A stretch of DNA of 60,496 bases from Natrialba asiatica DSM 12278 (GTDB lineage Archaea; Halobacteriota; Halobacteria; Halobacteriales; Natrialbaceae). Of this stretch, positions 14,831 to 22,961 are shown one piece after another; positions within the stretch are counted from its first letter, which is position 1, and the number at the start of each line of letters is the position of its first letter. The stretch spans positions 63,953-124,448 of the forward strand of contig NZ_AOIO01000033.1 of the NCBI RefSeq assembly GCF_000337555.1. Reading direction: 5' to 3'. The position numbers and the translations under genes are program-made. The notes beneath the pieces are model-generated. The model made no database searches and was not told where the DNA came from. It saw only the letters and a list, made by a program, of their open reading frames with translations.

Positions 14831-17638
14831 CTATTCATCGGCGCTGGCGAAAGCGGGAGTGCTCACCGGCGTCCGTCCACCGACCCGTCGCGTATCTAAG
14901 TCGAACTCGGGCGACTGCCAGGTTTCCCAGTGGTCCTCGTTTTCAGGCTCCCCGAGGGCGTGCAGGACTTCCACCCTGAGCGTGTACGTCCCCTTCGGAA
15001 CCGGCCGCATGTTATCGCTCTCCCCGGCCTGCGTCAGTCCCATCCACGGGAACTCGTAGTACGTGTCTGGACTATCGCTTCGTGAGAGGTACCGATCTTC
15101 CATCGCGAGATACTCGTGCCCGCGCTTCTGATCGACCGCGTATATCCGCATCTCACGCGGGAAGTGCCCGAAGAACGCCTCGACGATCGGATAGTCACCT
15201 TCCGCAACGGTGAACTCATAGCCTTCCTCGACCGGTTCGGTGATCGGATTCCCGTCTTCATCTTCACCAACGATCGCCGATACTCGCGGTTCTTGCTCGA
15301 CGAACTCGTCGACACTCTCATAGTATCCGAACAGTGGGAGCTCGTGATAGTCACCATCGTAACCGGCGTATGGAACCCGAAGCGTCGCTGCGGTCTCGTC
15401 CGTTGGGTCAAACTCGATGTAGCCGCCGTACTGGTGATTCGGGAGCCCAAACGCGGGCGCAGTCAGGTGGACATCGACTTCCGCAGCGCCGCCTGCAGGC
15501 ACCGCGACGGTCTCCGGCGCTTCGAGCGTGCTTCCGGCTCCGTAAAACGACGGTGCGAACGTGTTACCCGCGGTACCGATCGCGCCGACGTGAGCGATCG
15601 AATAGACGATTTCCTCGTCACCATCGTTTCGAATCGTCACTGTGGCGTCGGTTCCAGCCCCATCACCGACAGCGATCTGTCCCGGAGACACCCCGTGGTT
15701 GGCTTCAATCGCCTCGTCAATCTGGATCATCCCAGCACCTTGTCGGAAGCTATGATCCAGGCCGAGATCCGGCGCAAGCGACCACGGCGCGGGTTCGGCC
15801 GTATTCTGGAGTCGATCGCGTACCTCGACCGGATCGAGACCCGACTCGGATTCACACAACAGTGCGACTGCGCCAGCGACGTGTGGGGCGCTCATCGATG
15901 TTCCCGACAACATCGCGTACTCGTCTAGCGCCAGTGGATACGTGGAGGTAATCAGGCCCCCCGGCGCTGTGACGCTCGGGCCGAACTCGAGTTCAACATC
16001 CTGCCCGTACGAACTGAAATCCGACAACAGGCCGCCGTTCGGATTCGGAACGGTCGCTGCGTCGCTTGTGAACTCGAGCGAGACGTCGGTACCGTCTTCG
16101 AGGAGCGCCGCGAGCGATTGACCGTCGGTATCGCTGAGCCCGGCACTCCAGACGCCGTCGACACCGGCGTCTTGGACCGTCCCCGAGAAGAGTCCCGAGA
16201 CGTTATTGTAGATCACGACGCCCGTGGCACCGGCTTCGACGGCGTTCAGGTACTTCTGTGCGAACGAGCAGTGGCCGCGCTCGATCAGGGCGACATGGCC
16301 CTCGGGGAACTCGTCGAAATCACCGCTATCGCAGCCGAAGTAACCGCTTTCACCCTCGAGTTCACTCGCGCTGGGGAGTGCGAGTGGCGCAGATTCACCC
16401 TCGGTTGGGGGTCGTTCTGCGCCGGTCATCTCGAGATACGGGACCGGCTCGGTACGGTGGTCGACGCCGAAAAGTTGCGCTTCGAGGTGGGTGTTCTCGG
16501 CACTAGCGACGCTAATGATATCGTGGCCGTTCGCCGGCGCACTCATGCTCCAGGTACCGAGTCCGCCATCGTTGCCGGCGGAGTTGACGACGACGACGCC
16601 CTGTGCGACGAGTTCGTTACTCGCTGCTGTCGTCGGGTACTCCTGCCCCCACGCCAGCGTTGCTCCGAGTGACATGTTTACGATGTCCATGCCGTCTTCG
16701 TAGGCGTCCTCGAGAGCCGCGACGATAATGTCGGCTGAACTCGAGCCGACGTCGAATATCTTGTACGCGCCGAGTGCCGTATCGGGGGCGACGCCGGAGA
16801 CACCGTCTTCGGCTGCTGCATCCGCACCGACGATTCCGGCGACGTGGGTCCCGTGTCCCTGTCTGTCCATCGGATCGGGGTTCGGGTTCGGCTCCGAGGT
16901 AGCCGGATCGCTAGCGTCGAAGCCCTCGCCGACGTAGTCCCAGCCGTGGCTGATTCGGGGATGGTGTTCGCCGTCGGGGTCAGTGACGGTGCGGTCGTGC
17001 TCGGCGACAGCAGTATACGTCCCGTTTTGGTTTCCACTGCCGCCGAGGTCCGGATGGTTGTAATCGATGCCCGTGTCGACGACTGCAACGCGTTGACCGG
17101 CGCCGGAGTATCCGAGTTCGGACTGGGCGGTCGCAGCACCGGTCATTTCGAGTGCGGTGTCGAGCGCCGGCGATGCGTCTTCGGGCTCGGGATGGTCGAC
17201 GATCGCAACCGGATACACCGCGTTGACGCTCTCAAACGTGCTTACCGTGATGGCGGTCGCTAGATCGGCGTCGACTGATAAGCCGTTCCACAGCGTGGTG
17301 TAATCGAACTGCTCCGTAAACTGGGCCTCCTCCCGACGAGCCTGTGCGCGCAGATTCGCTCGTTCGGATGCGTGAGCGTGCACGTTGCCGCCGCGAGCAG
17401 TCGGCGGTGTGTCTAGCTCGACGAACCATCGATTTTGCGCCCACCGGTCCGGGAGGTCATCACGATTCTCCCACGGTGGGGAGCGTTCCGGATCGATCGA
17501 TACATCGTCTACCGAGTTCGTGTCGGCGAGCGTCGTTCCCGAAAAAACCGCCCCGAGGCCGACCACACTGGCGAGTTTCAGCGTCGTTCGTCTGTCGATT
17601 CGATGCTCGTCACCCTCCTGAAAGTTATCATTTACCAT
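14831..17638 (-). CDS. Tat-exported subtilisin-like (S8) halolysin with PA domain
   Basis: The 935-residue protein starts with a Tat signal (DRRTTLKLAS, about 15-24, then a hydrophobic stretch). An inhibitor-like propeptide follows (about 68-150), with an RWFVEL strand. The S8 catalytic domain has Asp188 (VVDTG), His262 (GHGTHVAG), oxyanion Asn356 (SAGN) and Ser581 (GTSMSAPH). A protease-associated (PA) domain of about 150 residues is inserted between Asn356 and Ser581, with a Cys pair (C436, C457). The C-terminal ~300 residues are beta-rich, like lactocepin/Fn3-type regions. It should degrade extracellular protein. Compared with ordinary halolysins (about 400-530 aa) it is large, closer to minor extracellular protease Vpr. 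Confidence 0.92.
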   Translation of the reverse strand: MVNDNFQEGDEHRIDRRTTLKLASVVGLGAVFSGTTLADTNSVDDVSIDPERSPPWENRDDLPDRWAQNRWFVELDTPPTARGGNVHAHASERANLRAQARREEAQFTEQFDYTTLWNGLSVDADLATAITVSTFESVNAVYPVAIVDHPEPEDASPALDTALEMTGAATAQSELGYSGAGQRVAVVDTGIDYNHPDLGGSGNQNGTYTAVAEHDRTVTDPDGEHHPRISHGWDYVGEGFDASDPATSEPNPNPDPMDRQGHGTHVAGIVGADAAAEDGVSGVAPDTALGAYKIFDVGSSSADIIVAALEDAYEDGMDIVNMSLGATLAWGQEYPTTAASNELVAQGVVVVNSAGNDGGLGTWSMSAPANGHDIISVASAENTHLEAQLFGVDHRTEPVPYLEMTGAERPPTEGESAPLALPSASELEGESGYFGCDSGDFDEFPEGHVALIERGHCSFAQKYLNAVEAGATGVVIYNNVSGLFSGTVQDAGVDGVWSAGLSDTDGQSLAALLEDGTDVSLEFTSDAATVPNPNGGLLSDFSSYGQDVELEFGPSVTAPGGLITSTYPLALDEYAMLSGTSMSAPHVAGAVALLCESESGLDPVEVRDRLQNTAEPAPWSLAPDLGLDHSFRQGAGMIQIDEAIEANHGVSPGQIAVGDGAGTDATVTIRNDGDEEIVYSIAHVGAIGTAGNTFAPSFYGAGSTLEAPETVAVPAGGAAEVDVHLTAPAFGLPNHQYGGYIEFDPTDETAATLRVPYAGYDGDYHELPLFGYYESVDEFVEQEPRVSAIVGEDEDGNPITEPVEEGYEFTVAEGDYPIVEAFFGHFPREMRIYAVDQKRGHEYLAMEDRYLSRSDSPDTYYEFPWMGLTQAGESDNMRPVPKGTYTLRVEVLHALGEPENEDHWETWQSPEFDLDTRRVGGRTPVSTPAFASADE

Positions 17639-18198
17639 GGTTATCCGAGCGGCGGTAAACCGTCGAGCGTGTGTCCTCAGACCGCTGAGACGGGCGATCG
17701 CTCCTCGATCCGGTATCGGTCAGTCAATCGCGTTCTCGGTTAATTTTTCCTGACAGTCTCCGCTCAGTGAAATTATATGAAAGAATACACTCGTTACTCT
17801 AGTGGAATAGGAAATTGATTCCGGTAATTCCCATAGCCGACCGCTGGCTATCCAGCTGCGAAACCCGATGATCCTCGATCGTATCGATCCAGCGGCGTCC
17901 CTGATTGTCACGTCGTGCCGTCCGGCAGTATCCTTCGGACCACCTGTAACGGATTACACGCCGATCGCATAGCCGTCGCGTGATCAGGTGTGCAGCGACT
18001 TGCAATGGCTACTATAGCAATCGTCCTCGAACCGGAACCAGTCCGGAAACACAACCCGTTCGAGACGCAAAACGTCTCTCCAGGGAATAGATCCGTCTTC
18101 AAACACTTCAGAAGCGTTCGGCCGGCGCTGCCCACAGAGCGGATTGGTCGAGTACGAAAGAAGTGATTTTTTATCCTCTCGCTTCGTGGCCGTGGCAT
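17639..18198. other. 560-bp gap without a confident gene
   Basis: The stretch separates the divergent subtilase and glycosyltransferase genes. Short minus-strand frames (17720-17911 and 17799-18005) are ungainly, have no family resemblance and are not called. A 6-bp hairpin, GAGACG-CAAAA-CGTCTC, lies at 18062-18078. An AT-rich patch at 17735-17815 includes TATA-like sequence that does not sit at the right distance from either gene. The base composition is closer to a degraded region than to coding sequence. Confidence 0.4.
18167..18175 (+). promoter_or_regulatory. TATA-like box for the glycosyltransferase gene
   Basis: The bases TTTTTATC lie about 27 nt before ATG 18199. The spacing fits leaderless transcription and helps fix the start at 18199 rather than 18163. 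Confidence 0.5.
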
Positions 18199-19260
18199 AT
18201 GCGCGTCGCGTTCGTCTCCTCCGAAACGGTTTTCCACCACGACACCGAGGCGAACCAGCGACTCCAGACCGTTCTCGAACTCCTTCGAGACGCCGGCCAC
18301 GAGATTCACGTCTACTGTACCCAATTCTGGGACGGCGAACACTCGGCGTTCGAACGCGAGGACATCACCTATCACGGCGTCTCCGTCGGCCCCGACGCCC
18401 GGGCGTCGTTTCTCGTTCGGCTGCCGTTCGTCCTCGCCGCTTCAAACCCCGACATCATCCACGCCAGTGCCGACCGACCAAAACAGGCTCTCGCCGCCAG
18501 TGTGGGCGCAACGCTCGCTCGAGCCCCGGCCGTGGCCGACTGGTACGGCCACGGCGGCCTCCCGACGGACCGCTGGCGACGACTCGCCGCGCGTTCGGTC
18601 GACCGGAATTTCGTCCCGTCGGAACTGGTCGCAACCTGGGTCCGCGAACTCGGCGTCGCCGAACGCGCCGTCGACACGTTTCCGAACCCGATCGATATCG
18701 ACCGCATTCGCTCGGTCACGCCGGGCGAGCGCACCGACGTCCTCTACGCCCGTCGCCTCGACGACGGCGCGAACCTCGAGAGCCTCCTGCTCGCACTCGC
18801 CGAACACCGGACGCGAGACTGGCGAGCCACCGTCATCGGCGACGGCCCCGAACGAGCGACCTACGAACAACTTACGCGAGACCTCCGCATCGAAGACCGC
18901 GTCACCTTCGCCGGCGACCTCTCGCTCGACGACCGGATCGCCGCCTACCGCGGTGCCCACGTCTTCGCCCAGACCGCAGAACGCTGTGTCTTCCCTACCG
19001 AAATGCTCCGGGCACTGGCCGCGGGCTGCGTCGGCGTCGTCGAATACCACGCCAACTCGAGCGCCCACGAACTCGTCGAAGGCTGGGACCGCGGCTTTCG
19101 AACCACCAGCGAAGACGAACTCGGCGACGCGATTCTCGACGCCGGTGAACTCGAGTTCCGCGACGTCGACGACCACTTCGCGACGTACGACCGAGACGAC
19201 GTTCGCGACCGGTATCTGACGACCTACCGGGCGCTACAGGAGTCGGCGGGTATTTTCTGA
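18199..19260 (+). CDS. GT4-type glycosyltransferase
   Basis: The 353-residue protein begins MRVAFVSSE, the typical first strand of a GT-B enzyme, with a Glu/Ala/Arg loop where acceptor-domain residues usually lie. The C-terminal half has the nucleotide-sugar domain: VIGDGPER (about 213-220), RVTFAGDLS and the FPTEMLRALAAG segment, which stands where GT4 enzymes carry E-x7-E; here Glu is present at the first site. It lacks a membrane segment. The role is probably transfer of a sugar to a lipid or glycan, but donor and acceptor are not readable. A frame starting at 18163 begins inside the promoter and is rejected. Confidence 0.85.
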   Translation: MRVAFVSSETVFHHDTEANQRLQTVLELLRDAGHEIHVYCTQFWDGEHSAFEREDITYHGVSVGPDARASFLVRLPFVLAASNPDIIHASADRPKQALAASVGATLARAPAVADWYGHGGLPTDRWRRLAARSVDRNFVPSELVATWVRELGVAERAVDTFPNPIDIDRIRSVTPGERTDVLYARRLDDGANLESLLLALAEHRTRDWRATVIGDGPERATYEQLTRDLRIEDRVTFAGDLSLDDRIAAYRGAHVFAQTAERCVFPTEMLRALAAGCVGVVEYHANSSAHELVEGWDRGFRTTSEDELGDAILDAGELEFRDVDDHFATYDRDDVRDRYLTTYRALQESAGIF

Positions 19261-19280
19261 TCGCGAAGACGGGCAGACGG

Positions 19281-19290
19281 GTATATAATC
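19281..19290 (+). promoter_or_regulatory. TATA box for the HIT gene
   Basis: GTATATAATC is centred about 27 nt before ATG 19312. It is one of the best TATA matches in the window and implies a leaderless mRNA. Confidence 0.65.
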
Positions 19291-19311
19291 GTCTGCTGAG
19301 AGGGCGTTCGT

Positions 19312-19785
19312 ATGAGCGACGACGGGAGAATTGCAACCGACGGCATTGCTGAGCGAGAGTGCGGCGAGCCACAGCGCGAACCCCCCTGCGAGTTCTGCCA
19401 CATCGCCGCCGGAGACGAACCGGCTGCCCGCCTCTACGCCGACGAGCAGACGGTCGCGTTTCTCGATCGACAGCCGGCCGTCACGGGCCACACCCTGATC
19501 GTACCGCGCGCACACGAGGGAGAACTCTTCCACCTCGACGCGGCGGCAACGGCTGCGGTGTTCGAGACGGTACAGACGATGACCGACGCGCTCGAAGCCG
19601 CGCTCGAACCCGACGGATTTAGCGTCTTCTACACGAGCGGACCGCTGGTCGGGACCGTCGAGCACGCGCACGTCCATCTGGTCCCGCGGTTCGAAGACGA
19701 TTCCGTGTCCCTGGCGCTGTCGCGCCGTCGCCTCGGCGAGTCGGATGCGAGTGAACTCGTCTCGGCGATTCGAGAATACTGCTAG
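19312..19785 (+). CDS. HIT-family nucleotide hydrolase/transferase
   Basis: The 157-residue protein has the histidine-triad motif, His118-x-His120-x-His122, in EHAHVHLVP, and the earlier PAVTGHTLIVPR strand-turn common to HIT proteins. His120 is the family's usual nucleophile position. CEFC (26-29) near the N terminus may bind zinc, as in many HIT proteins. These enzymes cleave nucleotide phosphoramidates or dinucleotide polyphosphates. The first 25 residues are an extra charged tail. The gene stands alone with its own promoter. Confidence 0.92.
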   Translation: MSDDGRIATDGIAERECGEPQREPPCEFCHIAAGDEPAARLYADEQTVAFLDRQPAVTGHTLIVPRAHEGELFHLDAAATAAVFETVQTMTDALEAALEPDGFSVFYTSGPLVGTVEHAHVHLVPRFEDDSVSLALSRRRLGESDASELVSAIREYC

Positions 19786-19797
19786 TCGGATCGAGCG

Positions 19798-20976
19798 TCA
19801 GAGTTCGAATTTCGCCGCGGCGGTCTCCATGTCCTTGTCGCCGCGACCCGAGAGATTGACCAGGATCGTCTCGTGGTCGCCGCGTTCGGCGAGTTCAATC
19901 GCGCGGGCGACGGCGTGACTGGACTCGAGCGCCGGGATGATCCCCTCCGTTTCGCTCAGTTCGCGAAACGCAGCAAGCGCCTCTTCGTCCGTAATGCCGG
20001 TGTACTCACAGCGGCCGACGGCGCGGAACATGGCGTGTTCGGGGCCGACGCCGGGATAATCCAGGCCGGCCGAGACCGAGTGTACCTCGACATCGTCGTC
20101 GAGGACGCGCGTCTTCATGCCGTGGATGGTGTCGTCCGTTCCCTTCGCGAGCGGGGCCGCGTGTCGGCTCGAGTTCGTCCCTTCGCCGCCGCCTTCGGCA
20201 CCGTAGAAGTCGACGTCGTCGTCGCGGAAGGCGTGGAAGAGTCCGATGGCGTTCGAGCCGCCGCCGACGCAGGCGACGGCGGCGTCGGGGAGGCCGCCGG
20301 TTCGCTCCTGAAACTGCTCGCGGGCTTCCGTACCGATGACGCTCTGGAAGTCCCGGACCATCCGCGGGAACGGGTCCGGACCGACGACGCTGCCCACGAG
20401 GTAGTGGGTGTTGTCGACGTTTTCGGCGAAGTCCTCCAGCGCGGCGTCGACGGCGTCCGCGAGCCCCTGCCCGCCGCGGGTCACCTCGTTGACCTCGGCT
20501 CCAAGCAGCCGCATCCGGAAGACGTTCATCGTCTGGCGCTCGGCGTCCTTTTTCCCCATGTAGATTTCCGTCTCGAGACCGAGCAACGCGCCGACCATCG
20601 CGGTCGCGGTGCCGTGCTGTCCGGCTCCGGTTTCGGCGATGAGTCGGTCCCGCCCGGCGCGCTTCGCGAGTAGAGCCTGTCCGAGACAGTTGTTGATCTT
20701 GTGTGCGCCGCCGTGGAGCAGGTCCTCGCGTTTGAAGTAGAGTTCCGCGCCGTAGCGCTCGCTCAGGTTCTCCGCGTAGTAAAGCGGCGTCGGTCGTCCC
20801 GCGAACTCCTCGAGATAGCCGCGAAACGCCGTCTCGAACTCGTCGGTCGCCGCCACCTCGTCGTAGGCGCTTGCAAGTTGCTCGAGCGGCTCCTGTAGCG
20901 GCTCCGGGACGTATCGCCCGCCGTACCCTTCGAACTCGCCACCGCTCTCGTCTCCGCCGAACTCTCGTTCAGGCAT
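19798..20976 (-). CDS. trpB: Tryptophan synthase beta subunit
   Basis: The 392-residue protein converts indole and serine to tryptophan using PLP. The PLP lysine is Lys93 in GGAHKINNC, the phosphate-binding loop GGGSNAIG follows at about 222-229, and the EGGGEG/HAAPL and [11 protein letters not shown] blocks of TrpB1 are intact. Length matches E. coli TrpB. No trpA, trpC or other tryptophan gene lies within the window, so either the pathway is split or this is a separate trpB copy. The stop is 13 bp from the HIT gene's stop (convergent). Confidence 0.96.
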   Translation of the reverse strand: MPEREFGGDESGGEFEGYGGRYVPEPLQEPLEQLASAYDEVAATDEFETAFRGYLEEFAGRPTPLYYAENLSERYGAELYFKREDLLHGGAHKINNCLGQALLAKRAGRDRLIAETGAGQHGTATAMVGALLGLETEIYMGKKDAERQTMNVFRMRLLGAEVNEVTRGGQGLADAVDAALEDFAENVDNTHYLVGSVVGPDPFPRMVRDFQSVIGTEAREQFQERTGGLPDAAVACVGGGSNAIGLFHAFRDDDVDFYGAEGGGEGTNSSRHAAPLAKGTDDTIHGMKTRVLDDDVEVHSVSAGLDYPGVGPEHAMFRAVGRCEYTGITDEEALAAFRELSETEGIIPALESSHAVARAIELAERGDHETILVNLSGRGDKDMETAAAKFEL

Positions 20977-21139
20977 ATATCCGGCTTGTCGGGCCTCACC
21001 GGCAAGTAAGTTCTGCGCTCGGAGCGCCGACGGATCGCCCTTACAGCGGTTCGCGAAAGAATAGGAAAGTATCTCCGTTACCTTCGACGGACGTTCGATT
21101 TCGACGCAGCGGTACGGCGACTCGAAGGCTGCGGACCGC

Positions 21140-22168
21140 TCACGCCGACGGGAACGCCAGTAGAAGCACCGCGAGCGACAGTATGCTGGCGACGAGCAGC
21201 GCCAGCAGCACGACGAACGCGGGCGTCACGCCGGTCTGTCGCAACTCGTCCAGCCGGATTTCGGTCCCGAGGCCGACGAACGCGACCAGGAACAGCCAGT
21301 TGTATGCGTTCTCGAGCGAGGCCCGCTGTGCCGCCGAAAACGCGCCGAGGCTCGAGAGCACGGCGAGCACGAGGAAGCCGAGGACGAACTTCGGGAACTC
21401 GCTCCAGAGCGTTCGAATCGTCGAGCTCGCGGCGCCGGCGGACGGAGCGCTACGATCGCCGTCCGTGCGATTCGCTTCTCGGGCGTAGTAACTGGCGTAC
21501 GCGAGGACGACGACGCCGATCAGCGCGTTGCGCGCGAGCTTCGTTATCGTCGCCCACTGGCCGGCGATGTCCGAGTGGGCGAAGCCGACGGCGACGACGG
21601 GCCCCGTCGAGAACATGCTGATTCCGGCCCAGATGCCGAACACTCGCCCCGACAGACCGAGCAGGTCGCCGATCACCGGGTAGATCGCGATCGTCACGGC
21701 GTCGAACAGGAGCACCGTCGCCGCGGCGTAGGCGACGTGTTCCTCCCGGGCGCGGATCGCACCAGCGACGGCGACGACGGCCGAGACGCCGCAGATGCTG
21801 CTTCCCGCCGCGAGCAGCGAGCCGAGCCGATCGGTCAGCCCGAAGACGAACCGCGAGAGGAGTTCGACGACGAGCAGCGTGGTTCCGACCACGGCAAGGA
21901 TCGCGAGGAGGACGAGCCAGCCGGCGTCACGGACCGCGCCGAGGGAAACGGACGCGCCCATGAGGACGATACCGGCGCCGAGCCAGAGTTTGTGCGTCGC
22001 GATGCCCGGTTCGAGACGGGCCGGAACGCCGACCGCGTTGGTCAGGACGAATCCGAGCGCGATGGCGAGGAGCAGGTGGTTGAACCCGATAACTGGAGCG
22101 AGCGCTCGGGCGAAAAACGCACCGATACCGAGGACGGCGAGCCCCGGAAGGAGCCGGTGAACCGCCAT
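21140..22168 (-). CDS. YeiH-family (UPF0324) putative sulfate/anion exporter
   Basis: The 342-residue protein has about ten hydrophobic helices and the family's sequence marks: a [17 protein letters not shown] segment early on, [11 protein letters not shown] in the middle, [14 protein letters not shown], and [21 protein letters not shown] near the end. YeiH proteins are proposed exporters of sulfate or taurine-derived sulfite. A charged cytoplasmic loop at about 235-255 is richer in Ser/Ala than usual. A 45-codon ORF ends 4 nt upstream of its start, suggesting they share an mRNA. Confidence 0.9.
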   Translation of the reverse strand: MAVHRLLPGLAVLGIGAFFARALAPVIGFNHLLLAIALGFVLTNAVGVPARLEPGIATHKLWLGAGIVLMGASVSLGAVRDAGWLVLLAILAVVGTTLLVVELLSRFVFGLTDRLGSLLAAGSSICGVSAVVAVAGAIRAREEHVAYAAATVLLFDAVTIAIYPVIGDLLGLSGRVFGIWAGISMFSTGPVVAVGFAHSDIAGQWATITKLARNALIGVVVLAYASYYAREANRTDGDRSAPSAGAASSTIRTLWSEFPKFVLGFLVLAVLSSLGAFSAAQRASLENAYNWLFLVAFVGLGTEIRLDELRQTGVTPAFVVLLALLVASILSLAVLLLAFPSA

Positions 22169-22171
22169 CCG

Positions 22172-22309
22172 TCACCAAGGGATCTGCAGTTCGAGTAGGC
22201 CGGTCGTGACGATGATCGTCGCGGCGACGACGCTCTGCGAGTCGCGTTCGAGTCCCGTCCAGCGGGACCGAACGACTGTGACACCGGACTCCCATCGATC
22301 GAGCGACAT
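22172..22309 (-). CDS. 45-aa ORF just upstream of the YeiH gene
   Basis: ATG at 22309 opens 45 codons ending in TGA at 22172, 3 nt before the YeiH ATG. The product starts MSLDRWESGV and has one hydrophobic segment (about 28-42) with two Arg/Trp pairs before it. The tight spacing suggests translational coupling. No family is recognised. It could be spurious: the only support is the position and the single helix. Confidence 0.4.
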   Translation of the reverse strand: MSLDRWESGVTVVRSRWTGLERDSQSVVAATIIVTTGLLELQIPW

Positions 22310-22472
22310 TCGTTCGGATGCACCGGACCCGCGAACTTAACGCTTGTCGATTCGTCAGTGATGCAGGTGTATATTGCATCTTTCTGTGACGCGTGAACGT
22401 GCCGACGAGACGGCTCTCCGGTCGCTGACACGTGCTCACTCGGTCTATATCCGGTTCCCGCTCGTACGACGA

Positions 22473-22833
22473 AGTCTTCCCGCCGAGGACGCCGAGAACA
22501 GTAAGGACGACACGGACTTCCTCGATCGAGCCCACGAACTCCTGCGTCGAGCGAGCGACGCGGCCGACCGAACGGTTCAGAAATCTGGTCGACTCGCTCA
22601 ACGAGGGGACGTCCGAGGAACAGGACGGGCACAGGACGCAGACGGAACCGGGACCGAAACCCGACCGGATCGACGAGGTGGCGAAAAAACTCGACGGGCT
22701 CGAGTCGGAGGCGGCGGGGACGGCCAGCGAGCACATCGCAGCAGATCGGGACTGCTGTCCGGAGTACCTGGACGGGGTCGAAGAGGAGGACGGAGATGAA
22801 GGCGGGAACGGGAACGGAGATCGAGACAGGTGA
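22473..22833 (+). pseudogene. Frameshifted remnant of a small acidic helical protein
   Basis: Two frames together look like one protein. From 22473 the frame encodes an acidic helical segment ending in DRAHELLRRASDAADRTVQ near 22570-22581. After that the frame loses sense, and from about 22580 the next frame (+1) continues with RFRNLVDSLNEGT, then DRIDEVAKKLDGLE and a Glu/Gly tail to a TGA at 22831. That split fits small haloarchaeal two-helix-repeat proteins. No ATG is found for the first part. The break could be a natural decay or a sequencing error of one base. Confidence 0.45.
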
Positions 22834-22961
22834 ACAGAGAGCGGAGACGTGGGTAAAGACCGGGACGGGGTGAGCGGAGGGCGGAACGAGGACAGGAACA
22901 GAAACGGAGAACGGGACGGGCGGCCGAATGCCGATCATCCGTCACCCGACGCGTCAGATTG
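22834..22961. repeat. Purine-rich low-complexity tract
   Basis: The tract extends back into the remnant above (from about 22790) and on the plus strand is almost entirely G and A with short GGAACGG-like repeats. No gene is visible. Such tracts can adopt triplex forms, but nothing in the sequence ties this to a function. Confidence 0.4.

Noticed and set aside
17720-18005. Possible transposase or regulator fragment on the minus strand
   Set aside because: Short frames with no family match, no terminal repeats and no duplicated target site.
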